Source of the DNA: Acidovorax sp. NCPPB 4044
Lineage (GTDB): Bacteria > Pseudomonadota > Gammaproteobacteria > Burkholderiales > Burkholderiaceae_C
Reading direction: 5' to 3'
Length of the DNA stretch: 64,000 bases
Assembly: GCF_028069655.1 (NCBI RefSeq)
Contig: NZ_JAMCOS010000001.1
Location: 2,200,001 to 2,264,000, forward strand
The translations under genes and the position numbers were made by a program. Positions within the stretch are counted from its first letter, which is position 1. The number at the start of each line of letters is the position of its first letter. This document shows positions 1-8,155 of the stretch, piece by piece. The notes beneath the pieces are model-generated. The model did not search any database, was not told the origin of the DNA, and saw nothing but the letters and a program-made list of their open reading frames with translations.

Positions 1-656
1 TAACCCTGCGCGATCTGTCCCGCGCCCTCCTCGCCCGCCCGCACGGGCAGCGCTTCGCCCGAGGCGCTGCTGCTGCGATACACGTTGTCTCCCTGCGCCA
101 GCAGACCCTGCGGGCTCGTGAAGCGGACCAGCTCGATCCGCCCCAGGTCTACGGCATTGGCCTGGTTCGCGACCTTCGCCTGCACACGGCCATCGGGCTG
201 CACGACAAGGGCCTGGATGTCCTCGGGTACCTGAATGCCCGGCTTGAGAGGTAAGCCGGCCAGAGTGGCCAGTTGGCCGTCCTTGTTGACCTTCCAGGTG
301 CCGCCGCGGGTGTAGGCAGAACTGCCGTCCGGCATCAGCACCTCGAAAAATCCTTCGCCCTGCACGGTGATGTCGAGGGGGGCATCCGTCTTCTTGGCAT
401 CCCCCAGGTCGAACAGCTTCGATACGCTGGCGATGCCTACACCGCTGCCCAGGCGCAACGTCGGCTGCAGCAGGCCCGCGTCCGCATCCCCCGGGCCTGC
501 TGTGCGCGCAGGATCACGGGCGACGAGATCGGAAAAGCTCACGCGCGCACGCTTGTAGCCCGCGGTGTTGACGTTGGCGAGGTTGTTGGCAATCGTCTCG
601 ACATTGAGCTGCTGCGCCTGCATTCCCGTGGCGCCGATGTACAAGGCATCGAACAT
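1..656 (-). CDS. flgG: Flagellar distal-rod protein FlgG (partial, runs off left edge)
   Basis: Reading the minus strand from an ATG at 656 gives about 218 codons with no stop before the window edge. The N-terminus MFDALYIGATGMQAQQLNVE, followed by IANNLANVNTAGYK, is the classic rod/hook helix of FlgG, which polymerises through the N- and C-terminal helices to form the distal rod. An internal GEGFFEV stretch and a GGTWKVNKDGQL stretch match the central FlgE/F/G region. The C-terminal part, including the second coiled-coil helix, is outside the window. It follows flgF by 55 bp on the same strand, so it is probably the last or a late gene of the fliQ-fliR-flhB-flhA-flgF-flgG transcript. The partial state is due to the window edge, not decay. 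Confidence 0.9.
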   Translation of the reverse strand, partial: MFDALYIGATGMQAQQLNVETIANNLANVNTAGYKRARVSFSDLVARDPARTAGPGDADAGLLQPTLRLGSGVGIASVSKLFDLGDAKKTDAPLDITVQGEGFFEVLMPDGSSAYTRGGTWKVNKDGQLATLAGLPLKPGIQVPEDIQALVVQPDGRVQAKVANQANAVDLGRIELVRFTSPQGLLAQGDNVYRSSSASGEALPVRAGEEGAGQIAQG

Positions 657-711
657 GAAAAGGTTCCTTTGGTACGGTATCTGGCCGGGGCCTGAAGAGG
701 TGGCGACGCGC

Positions 712-1509
712 TCAGGAGAGCTCGCCGAGCTTGCGTATCGCCTGCCCGGTCATTTCGTCGTAGCCCAGCGCAACTTTCTGCATGGACTCGAAGTGGCGCA
801 TGGTCTGCACGAGCTGGACCATCTCCTGCATGGAACTGACGTTGGAGTTCTCCAGGAATCCCTGCCGCAACTGCACGTCGGCGTCCGGCAGCATCGCCAT
901 GGCGCCGTCGGTACGCATGAGCCCCTCGCCCGCATGCTCCATGCCGGCCCGGCCCTCGGGCTGCACGATCTTCAGCTGGGCCACCGGCATGGCTGCGCGG
1001 GCCCCGCCCTGGGCCGCGGATTCGGCCGACACCACGTTTCCTGCGCCATCGATCTGCGGAGCTCCCATGCCGGGATAGATTTCCCCGCCCTTGCCCATCA
1101 CGGGGTAGCCCGCGGCAGTGACGAGCCGCCCCTGCGCGTCGAGCCGGAAATTGCCTTGCCGCGTGTAGGCCGGCCCTTGCGGCGTGCTCACCTCGAAGAA
1201 TCCCGCGCCGGCAATCGCAACGTCCAGGCTTTGGCCGGTCGATCGGAGCGTGCCTGGGCGCGGGTCGGTCTGTATCAGCAGGCCGGAAGACAACGCGCGC
1301 GCCGCAGCGGGCGCACCGGTGGACGGCCGTGGGTTGCCTGCCCCCACCATCGATGCGAAGGCCAGGCCTGCGGGGGCCATCGGACGCGCCGAGGCCACAT
1401 CTCTCTGGTAGCCGGGCGTCAAGGCATTGGCAAGGTTGTTGCCGATCTTGTCGAGCCGCTGCATGTCAGTCTGCATCGACTGCAGCGCGAGCGCGAGTAC
1501 TTCTTGCAT
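712..1509 (-). CDS. flgF: Flagellar rod protein FlgF-like
   Basis: A 265-residue protein of the FlgE/F/G family. The N-terminal helix contains IGNNLANALTPGYQRDV, the rod/hook signature. A GAGFFEV motif and YTRQGNFRLDAQGRLV lie in the middle, and the C-terminal helix contains NSNVSSMQEMVQLVQTMRHF, which packs against the N-terminal helix during rod assembly. FlgF forms the proximal rod under the distal rod FlgG, and the order flgF then flgG fits. N-terminal ALTPGYQ is less canonical than the usual VNTxGYK, so this could be another rod paralogue, but length and position favour FlgF. The ATG at 1509 lacks a good Shine-Dalgarno; no better start is visible. Confidence 0.85.
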   Translation of the reverse strand: MQEVLALALQSMQTDMQRLDKIGNNLANALTPGYQRDVASARPMAPAGLAFASMVGAGNPRPSTGAPAAARALSSGLLIQTDPRPGTLRSTGQSLDVAIAGAGFFEVSTPQGPAYTRQGNFRLDAQGRLVTAAGYPVMGKGGEIYPGMGAPQIDGAGNVVSAESAAQGGARAAMPVAQLKIVQPEGRAGMEHAGEGLMRTDGAMAMLPDADVQLRQGFLENSNVSSMQEMVQLVQTMRHFESMQKVALGYDEMTGQAIRKLGELS

Positions 1510-1564
1510 GGGGAGGGAGGAGGTTGAAAAGATGGAAAACGAAGGCGGTGGGAACGGCCGCGCG

Positions 1565-3664
1565 CTACAGGCTCACCACGGCATACGACTTCAGCTCGAT
1601 GGCATGCGGAACCTCCGCCATCGACAAGACCCGCAGGTGGGGCATCATTCGCTCGGAAAGCGCTCGCACGTGGCGGCGCAGTTCGGGCGCGCAAAGAAGC
1701 ACTGGCAAAAGGTTGCTCTTCATCATGCGTTCGGCCTGCTGCATGAGTTTCACCATGATCTGCTCGGCGAGCCGGGGTTCCAGCACGAAGGGCGGAGCAG
1801 GTGCGGCGCCTTCGTCCGCGCGGGCGCTGGCCTGGGCCGACTGGATGTTCTGGAGCAACTGGCTTTCGATGGCGGGGTCCAGCGTGATGACATGCAAGGC
1901 ATTGGCGTCGCCCACCAGGCCCTGGCAGATCGCGTGTCCAAGGCGCAGGCGGACCATCTCCGTGAGGTAGGTGGCATCCTTGGATTGCCGCCCTGCATCC
2001 GCCAGGGTTTCGAGGATCGCTTCGATGTGGCGGATGGACACCTTCTCGCGCAGCAGGTTCTGCAGCACCTTCTGCACATCGCTGACCGAAAGCACGGTGG
2101 GAATCAGCTCTTCCACCAGGCTGGATTGCTGCTGGCGCACGCGATTGAGCAGCCGGTCGGCTTCCGCCCGCGTGAGCAGCGTGGCGGACTCACGCCGCAG
2201 CACCTCTGTCAGGTGGGTCATGAACACGGTCGGCGCGTCCACCAGCGTGTACTTTCCTGCCACGGCCGTCGCGCGGTGCTGCTCATCGATCCACAGGGCT
2301 GGCAGGCCATAGGTCGGATCGCGTGTGGGTTCGCCTGGAACCCCGTCCATCTTGCCCGCAGGGTGGATGGCCAGCACCTTGTCCGCACGCACCTCGCCGC
2401 GGCCGCAGATCACGCCGTCCAGGTGGATTTCGTACCGGTCTGCGCCGAGGCGTACTGCATCCTTGAAGCGCACCCGCGGCAGCACGAGCCCCAGATCCTG
2501 CGCATGCTGCTTGCGGAAGGTGACGATGCGCTCCATGAGCACACTGCCGGGCTGGTTGACCAGCGCAGCCCACTGGCTCCCCACATGGACTTCGATGGGC
2601 TCGACCTGCAAGGAGGCGTAGGGGTCCTCTTCGGCCCTGGCTGTTTCGGCGAGGCCATCTGCACCCTGGGCATCTTCGGCCGCCTTGGCGGCTTCCGCAG
2701 GCGGTGCGCCTTTGCTGCGGTAGACCACCCAGGCGACCGCACCCACTGCAGCGATCAGGATCAGCGTAGGCAGCGCGGGAATGCCGGGGAAGAACAGCAG
2801 GCCTGTGAGTGCCGCGCCCACGAGCACCAGCGTCTTGGGAAACGACGTGATCTGGCGCAGCACTTCCTGGCTCAGGTTGCCATCGGAGGCCGAGCGCGTA
2901 ACGATGATCCCCGTTCCCACGGCGATGATCAGTGCCGGCACCTGCGTCACGATCCCGTCTCCGATCGTGAGCAGCGAGTAGGTCCGGAGTGCCTGGTCCC
3001 AGGGCAGCTTGTGCTGCATCACCCCGATCACCAGACCGCCGATGATGTTGATGAGCAGAATGATGATGCCGGCGATGGCATCGCCTTTCACGAATTTGCT
3101 GGCACCGTCCATCGCGCCGTAGAAACCCGCTTCTTTCTCGATGTTCTTGCGCCTGCGCTGTGCTTCCGCCTGATCGATGAAACCCATGTTCAGGTCCGCA
3201 TCGATGCTCATCTGCTGCCCCGGCATGCTGTCGAGCGTGAAGCGGGCGGCCACCTCGGAAATACGTTGTGCCCCATTGGTCACCACGACGTACTGCACCA
3301 CGATCAGGATCAGGAACACGATCAGCCCGATCACGTAATTGCCCCCGACCACATAGGCGCCGATGGCCCCGATGACCCGGCCGGCATCTCCATCGGAGAG
3401 GATGAGCCGGGTCGCCGCTACGTTGAGAGACAGGCGGAACAGCGTGGCGATGAGCAACAGTGAGGGGAATGTCGAGAACTCGACCGGCCGCGCCATGTAG
3501 AAGGTGAGCAGGAGAATCAGGAATGCGAAGCTGAAGTTCGTCAGGATGAGAAAATCCAGCAACGGGCTGGGTATCGGCGCGAACAGCACCACCAGCACGC
3601 CCAGCACCAGCAACACCATGGCGATGTCGCTGTGCTTTCCGAAGAAGCGCTCCAGGGCCTTCAT
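1565..3664 (-). CDS. flhA: Flagellar type III export gate protein FlhA
   Basis: A 699-residue inner-membrane export-gate protein. The N-terminal half has about eight hydrophobic helices, and the FHIPEP-family signature RFTLDSMPGQQMSIDADL lies in the cytoplasmic loop. After about residue 350 the protein is the soluble FlhAC domain that docks chaperone-substrate complexes. An upstream in-frame start would add 18 residues inside flhB. I chose the ATG at 3664 because MKALERFFGKHSD resembles family N-termini and because it forms an ATGA overlap with the flhB stop codon, implying translational coupling. It works with FlhB, FliQ and FliR encoded just upstream to form the flagellar protein export apparatus. 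Confidence 0.94.
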   Translation of the reverse strand: MKALERFFGKHSDIAMVLLVLGVLVVLFAPIPSPLLDFLILTNFSFAFLILLLTFYMARPVEFSTFPSLLLIATLFRLSLNVAATRLILSDGDAGRVIGAIGAYVVGGNYVIGLIVFLILIVVQYVVVTNGAQRISEVAARFTLDSMPGQQMSIDADLNMGFIDQAEAQRRRKNIEKEAGFYGAMDGASKFVKGDAIAGIIILLINIIGGLVIGVMQHKLPWDQALRTYSLLTIGDGIVTQVPALIIAVGTGIIVTRSASDGNLSQEVLRQITSFPKTLVLVGAALTGLLFFPGIPALPTLILIAAVGAVAWVVYRSKGAPPAEAAKAAEDAQGADGLAETARAEEDPYASLQVEPIEVHVGSQWAALVNQPGSVLMERIVTFRKQHAQDLGLVLPRVRFKDAVRLGADRYEIHLDGVICGRGEVRADKVLAIHPAGKMDGVPGEPTRDPTYGLPALWIDEQHRATAVAGKYTLVDAPTVFMTHLTEVLRRESATLLTRAEADRLLNRVRQQQSSLVEELIPTVLSVSDVQKVLQNLLREKVSIRHIEAILETLADAGRQSKDATYLTEMVRLRLGHAICQGLVGDANALHVITLDPAIESQLLQNIQSAQASARADEGAAPAPPFVLEPRLAEQIMVKLMQQAERMMKSNLLPVLLCAPELRRHVRALSERMMPHLRVLSMAEVPHAIELKSYAVVSL

Positions 3665-4755
3665 GCCGCTGCCTTCTGCGGCGTGCCGCTGCGCCGCTCC
3701 CGCATGGCGAACACCCACACGATGATCCGCGCGACGTCGGCGAACATCTGTGGAGGCACGTGGTGCTCCACATCCAGTTCCTTGAACAGCCGGCGCGCGA
3801 GGGCCGGGCTGCGAACCACCGGGATGCCGTGGCGCGCGGCGATCTGCCGCATCGCGGCAGCAAGGTGCCCCGCGCCTTTGGCGACCACCTGGGGAGAGTC
3901 CATCTCGCCGTGCACATACCGAAGCGCGATGGCCACATGGGTGGGGTTGGTCAGCACGACGTCGGCGCTGCTGGTCTGGCGCAGTGCCTGGCTGCGCTTG
4001 CGCGCTTCGCGCCGCAGCTCGCGCATGCGGGCGCGCACACGGGGGTCACCTTCCCGCTGCTTGTGCTCGTCCTTGACCTCGCGCTTGCTCATGCGCATCT
4101 TCTTGGCGAATTCCCGCCGCGTGAACATCCAGTCCACGGCTGCAATGATCGACAGCAGCAGCGCCATCTTGAAGCCGAGTCCGCCCAGATCGGAAACCAG
4201 CAGATGCACATAGCCCTGGGGCGACTGGCTCGCGAGGCCGTAGAACTGCGGTGTGAGGTCCTTGAGCGCGTAATAGGCCGTTCCCGCCAGCAGCACCAGC
4301 TTGGCGCAGGCCCGCGCTGTGTCGAAAAGCGCCCGTGCCGAGAAAATCCGCTTGAATCCATTGGCAGGGTTCAGGCGGCTGAAATCCGCCGTGATGGGCT
4401 CGGACGAGAAAATGGGCCCGGTCTGCAGGACATTGCCCAGCAGGGCGGCGATGACCACCGCCGCAAAGAAAGGGGCCAGCCACAGCAGCGTTTCCTGGAG
4501 CAGGCGGGACACCAGCGGCCACAGGGCCACCCCGCCGGGGTCGCGCACGGTGCTTTGCAGAATCACCATGCGGTCGAGGCGGAACTGGGCCTGCGCCATG
4601 TCCCAGCCCTGCCCCGCCAGGTAAGCCACGGCCACCACCAGCACCAGCGCCGACACCACGTCCGCGCTCTTGGACACCTGCCCCTTCTCGCGGGCCTTCT
4701 GCAGCTTGTAGGGGGTGGCGGCCTCGTTGCGGTCCAGATCCTGTTGTTCAGACAT
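3661..4755 (-). CDS. flhB: Flagellar export switch protein FlhB
   Basis: A 364-residue membrane protein with four hydrophobic segments, then a basic linker and the cytoplasmic autocleavage domain. The NPTH cleavage motif is present (Asn270-Pro-Thr-His, in VVLTNPTHVAIALRY). FlhB cleaves itself there and switches export from rod/hook to filament substrates. The N-terminus (AATPYKLQKAREKGQVSKS) is the family's conserved start. Only 6 bp separate it from fliR, and its stop overlaps the flhA start, so the genes form a tightly packed operon. All expected catalytic features are intact. Confidence 0.95.
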   Translation of the reverse strand: MSEQQDLDRNEAATPYKLQKAREKGQVSKSADVVSALVLVVAVAYLAGQGWDMAQAQFRLDRMVILQSTVRDPGGVALWPLVSRLLQETLLWLAPFFAAVVIAALLGNVLQTGPIFSSEPITADFSRLNPANGFKRIFSARALFDTARACAKLVLLAGTAYYALKDLTPQFYGLASQSPQGYVHLLVSDLGGLGFKMALLLSIIAAVDWMFTRREFAKKMRMSKREVKDEHKQREGDPRVRARMRELRREARKRSQALRQTSSADVVLTNPTHVAIALRYVHGEMDSPQVVAKGAGHLAAAMRQIAARHGIPVVRSPALARRLFKELDVEHHVPPQMFADVARIIVWVFAMRERRSGTPQKAAA

Positions 4756-4761
4756 GGCGCC

Positions 4762-5595
4762 TCACCGATCCCCGGGCCGCGGTGCCGCGGCGGCCTGTAT
4801 GAACATCGTCTCCCACATGCCGTAGATGCCACCGTAGATGCGGTTCATCGTGCCGCCCATGCCTGTGAACCAGAGCGACAGCACCGCCAGGCCGACCACG
4901 ATCTTCACCGGGATGCCGAGCACCAGCATGTTGATCTGCGGAAGGTTGCGCGATATGAGGCTGAGCGCGAACTCCACCAGCAGAATGCAGAACACCACCG
5001 GCGCGGCCAGTGCGAAACCCAGCATGAAGAGCCCGCTGGCCTGCTTGAAAACGGGTGCTGCCGCACCTTCGATCTGCCAGGCGGCACCGGGCGGAAACAC
5101 CTCGAAGCTATAGGCCAGCGCACGCAGCAAGGCATGGTGACCGTCCGCCGCCATGAGGCCGATCACGGCGATGTAATTGAAGGCCGACACCAGCAAAGGA
5201 GACGCCCGGTTGCCCACCGGGTCGAACACCTGGGCGATGCCGAAGCCGATCTGCACATCGAGCAGGTTGCCCGCCAGCGAGAACGCCGCAAAGGCGAGCA
5301 GGATGCCCAGCGCCATGGTGGCCCCGAGCGACAACTCCACCAGCGCCATCTGCAGCAACTCGCCTGTACCGGGAACGGTTTTCGGAGCCCCCCTCACCAA
5401 CACTTGCGCGAGCATCCAGGAAAGTGCCATCACAACCAGCAGGCGCACCCGGTTCGGCACCGGCATGGCGTAGAGCACCGGTGTCATCGCCAGCACGACG
5501 GCGATGCGCAGCGAAGGCAGGAAGAAAGCGGCCCACAGGCCCGGTGCGGCGCTTCCAGCCAGCGCCTGGAAGGGCGGAGATTGCAGGGAGTCCAT
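4762..5595 (-). CDS. fliR: Flagellar export protein FliR
   Basis: A 277-residue polytopic inner-membrane protein of the FliR/SctT family. It has several long hydrophobic stretches and the conserved region RNLPQINMLVLGIPVKI, corresponding to the family's RxxPQxNxxxxGxP motif. FliR packs with FliP and FliQ to make the spiral export gate core. It starts 9 bp downstream of fliQ and is followed after 6 bp by flhB, so the four export genes are probably one transcript. Expected length and motifs are intact. Confidence 0.93.
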   Translation of the reverse strand: MDSLQSPPFQALAGSAAPGLWAAFFLPSLRIAVVLAMTPVLYAMPVPNRVRLLVVMALSWMLAQVLVRGAPKTVPGTGELLQMALVELSLGATMALGILLAFAAFSLAGNLLDVQIGFGIAQVFDPVGNRASPLLVSAFNYIAVIGLMAADGHHALLRALAYSFEVFPPGAAWQIEGAAAPVFKQASGLFMLGFALAAPVVFCILLVEFALSLISRNLPQINMLVLGIPVKIVVGLAVLSLWFTGMGGTMNRIYGGIYGMWETMFIQAAAAPRPGDR

Positions 5596-5604
5596 ACCAG
5601 CGCG

Positions 5605-5877
5605 TCAGAACATCGAAGGAATGTTCGTCCAGAGTTGCGTGGCGAATTGGCCCAGCTTCTTGAGCATCCACGGGCCGAAAAAGACCATCACGCCCCCGGC
5701 CACCAACAGCTTGGGAACGAAGGTCAACGACATTTCCTGCACTTGCGTGACCACCTGCAGGATGCTGATCAGCAGTCCGACCAGCATGGTGAGCCCCAGG
5801 ATCGGCAGGCAGACGAGCAGCCCTGTCCAGAACAGGTCGGACATCATGCGCAGCGCGAGGTCGGCAGTCACGGGCAC
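5605..5877 (-). CDS. fliQ: Flagellar export protein FliQ (GTG start)
   Basis: A 90-residue protein with two transmembrane hairpin helices. It has the family core ILQVVTQVQEMSLTFVPKL, where TQxxExTLxFxPK is the FliQ/SctS signature. No ATG lies in frame upstream. The start is GTG at 5877, or possibly a second GTG two codons later, and neither has a strong ribosome-binding site. A good site (AGGAG) lies about 30 bp upstream, before an out-of-frame ATG at about 5912, so a short overlapping leader reading frame may affect initiation. It appears to be the first gene of the export operon; fliP, which usually precedes fliQ, is not here. Confidence 0.9.
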   Translation of the reverse strand: MPVTADLALRMMSDLFWTGLLVCLPILGLTMLVGLLISILQVVTQVQEMSLTFVPKLLVAGGVMVFFGPWMLKKLGQFATQLWTNIPSMF

Positions 5878-6244
5878 CCCGACTGCGAGAAACCGAACTT
5901 CGACACGCGCATGCTCCTGTATTGAAAAGTTACAAATATTGGAAAATTATACAAAGCAGCAGCCCTGAAAGGGGTGTGCTCTACAGGAGCGTTGCTTTAT
6001 TCCTACTCCATAAACAGCGGGGGCTGCGTAAGCGTATTCCTACATGGATAGACCTGTCGCGGCCCACACGCCAGCCTGCCGGTCGGGCCGAACATGGACA
6101 TATCACGGCATCGCGCCCACTGGCGATGGGCCAGACTGCAGCCCCGGTTTTCGCCCTTTAGAACCAGCACATACCGGCCCGCTTCCCGCACGCGCCGATG
6201 TCGCGCTGACTCGTTCTTCATTACGAAAAAGGAGTTCCCCACCC
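5878..6244. promoter_or_regulatory. A/T-rich divergent intergenic region with a candidate promoter for the fliQ operon
   Basis: This 367-bp gap separates the minus-strand export operon from the plus-strand gene at 6245. The part nearest fliQ (about 5925-5960) is markedly A/T-rich compared with the rest of the window. Read on the minus strand it contains a perfect TATAAT at 5951-5946, preceded by TTG, but the -35 region about 17 bp upstream (ending near 5969) is poor. I could not see a convincing sigma-54 or sigma-28 flagellar consensus. Nearer the plus-strand gene, GGAG at 6231-6234 serves as its ribosome-binding site. The rest holds nothing I recognise. Confidence 0.35.
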
Positions 6245-6802
6245 ATGACCTCGAATTTTCAGGAACTGCAGGCAAAGGCGATTGCCTGGTGCAAAGACTT
6301 CGAGCAGTACAAGGATGAGTGCGTGGTTTTCGCGCAAAGGCTGCGTGTGGAGTTCATCGCCCACCTCGGGGCGCGGTCGGGCGATGTGGAGTTCCATGCG
6401 CTGGATGAGCGGCTGGAACGCATCACGGATGAACGGTCTTCCCTGTGGCCCAAGCTACAGGTCGGTGACGACGGTTTTTTCTATTTCGGTTTGACGCTGT
6501 TCTTCCGGGCCGATTCGCATTGCCTGGATGAGCATGTACGGGTGGGCATACAGAAGTCGCGCAGCCATTGGCGGGTGCGATGGAACCAGAAGGAGTCCAC
6601 CTATTCCCCCAGCGGGCCGAATGCGGCGTTCTTCGATAAGGTCACCGCGGTGACGCTGGAGAAGTTTGCGACGCCGTTCCGGCGGATGAAAGGGCAACTG
6701 GGGTTCGTGCCCACGTTGCAGAGCGACCACCACCTCGTGGCGTCCGCACCGCCCAGCCCCGTCCAGGGTGCCAGTGCCACACCGGACAGCGGGGAAACCT
6801 GA
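6245..6802 (+). CDS. Hypothetical protein, unrecognised
   Basis: A 185-residue soluble protein starting MTSNFQELQAKAIAWCKDF. I chose the ATG at 6245 because AAGGAG lies about 10 bp upstream; longer in-frame starts (to 6044) would add a low-complexity, gene-unlike extension. The first 130 residues read as a compact alpha/beta domain (EFHALDERLERITDE, FYFGLTLFFRADSHCLDEHVRVG, HWRVRWNQKESTY). The last 35 residues are Pro/Ala/Ser-rich and probably disordered. There is no signal peptide or membrane segment. It is divergent from the flagellar export operon and upstream of ku, and neither neighbour explains it. Function unknown. Confidence 0.6.
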   Translation: MTSNFQELQAKAIAWCKDFEQYKDECVVFAQRLRVEFIAHLGARSGDVEFHALDERLERITDERSSLWPKLQVGDDGFFYFGLTLFFRADSHCLDEHVRVGIQKSRSHWRVRWNQKESTYSPSGPNAAFFDKVTAVTLEKFATPFRRMKGQLGFVPTLQSDHHLVASAPPSPVQGASATPDSGET

Positions 6803-7039
6803 TCCCGCCACCTCTCTCCGTTCTCGCTCCCTTCCCTGCCTGGCAGCAGACCTGCGGTTCAGCGGGTTACACCAGCCCGCAAGACACGCCGGCGAGGCTG
6901 TCGCAGGCCGTCGCGGCTGTCCTACAGCGGTGCGCCGGGGCCCGCCCTACCTTCGGGGGAAATCGTTCCCTCCCAAGGACCCGCGACATGTGCACCCCCT
7001 TGATCGGACCCGCTACCGCCGCGCTGCAAGGAGCACCGC

Positions 7040-8143
7040 ATGGCTGACAAGAAGAAGCCAGCCGCTGCCGCACCGGCTTCCGCCGAAGCACCTGCCGCCG
7101 GGCAGGCCCCCACTTCCACGCGCGCCCTCTGGAAAGGTGCCATCAGCTTCGGCCTGGTGCATGTTCCGGTGGGCCTTTATTCGGCCACGCAGGACAGCGG
7201 CATCGATTTCGACTGGCTCGACAAGCGCAGCATGGACCCCGTGGGCTACAAGCGCATCAACAAGAAAACCGGCAAGGAGATCACTGCCGAGAACATCGTC
7301 AAAGGTGTGGAATACGAGGACGGCCGCTATGTGGTGCTCACGCCCGAGGAAATCTCCCAGGCCTACCCGAAGACCACGCAGACCATCGAGATCGAGGCCT
7401 TTCTGGATGCCGACGACATCCCCTTCGTCTACCTGGAGCGCCCCTACTACACGGCACCGCTCAAACGCGGCGAGAAGGTCTATGCGCTGCTGCGTGAAGC
7501 GCTCAAGAAAAGCCACCGCGTCGGCGTCGGCAAGGTGGTGATCCAGACCAAGCAGCACCTGGCCGTGCTCATTCCTTGCGGCAGGGCGCTGGTGCTCAAT
7601 CTGCTGCGTTGGGGGGGCGAGATCCGCTCCTTCGAGGAATTGAACCTGCCGCCGGCCGGCGGCAAGGCCGTGGGCTTGAAGGATGCCGAGATGCGCATGG
7701 CCCAGCAACTGATCGAAGACATGAGCGAGGGGTGGGACGCCGACAAATTCCGCAACTCCTTCTCCGAAGAAATCATGAAGCTCGTGGAAGCGCGGGCCAA
7801 GGCGGGCGACATTGCCGAGGTGGAGCCCCTGGAGCCCGCATCGGACACTGGCGGCGCGGACGTGGTGGATCTCACCGCCCTGCTCCGCCGCAGCCTGGAG
7901 GGTGGACGGCGCAAGGGCGCCCCCTCCCCGGGCGGCGCGGAGCCTGCAAGCGGGGATGGCAAGAAGGACACGGAGTCCAGCGTTCGCCATCTTCCGGCCA
8001 AACCCAGGCCGCGCAAGACCGCTTCCAACAGCCCCGGCAAGACGGCGCGTAGCGCAGGCAAGACCGCACCGGCCCGCGGGACCGGCAACAGCGGAAAGGC
8101 GGCCGCAGCCAAGAAGCCAGCCACCCGCCGCCGCGCCGCCTGA
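7040..8143 (+). CDS. ku: Ku homodimer, non-homologous end-joining DNA end-binding protein
   Basis: A 367-residue bacterial Ku. The beta-barrel core begins with ALWKGAISFGLVHVPVGLYSAT, the standard Ku opening, and continues through KRINKKTGKEI and PYYTAPLKRGEKVYALLREAL to QHLAVLIPCGRALVLNLLRW. Bacterial Ku threads onto DNA ends as a homodimer and recruits LigD. The N-terminal 30 residues are Ala/Pro/Lys-rich. The last about 90 residues form a long Lys/Ala/Pro-rich tail typical of extended Ku C-termini that bind DNA. ligD follows after 12 bp on the same strand, forming the standard two-gene NHEJ operon. Confidence 0.96.
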   Translation: MADKKKPAAAAPASAEAPAAGQAPTSTRALWKGAISFGLVHVPVGLYSATQDSGIDFDWLDKRSMDPVGYKRINKKTGKEITAENIVKGVEYEDGRYVVLTPEEISQAYPKTTQTIEIEAFLDADDIPFVYLERPYYTAPLKRGEKVYALLREALKKSHRVGVGKVVIQTKQHLAVLIPCGRALVLNLLRWGGEIRSFEELNLPPAGGKAVGLKDAEMRMAQQLIEDMSEGWDADKFRNSFSEEIMKLVEARAKAGDIAEVEPLEPASDTGGADVVDLTALLRRSLEGGRRKGAPSPGGAEPASGDGKKDTESSVRHLPAKPRPRKTASNSPGKTARSAGKTAPARGTGNSGKAAAAKKPATRRRAA

Positions 8144-8155
8144 GCGGCCAAAGCC

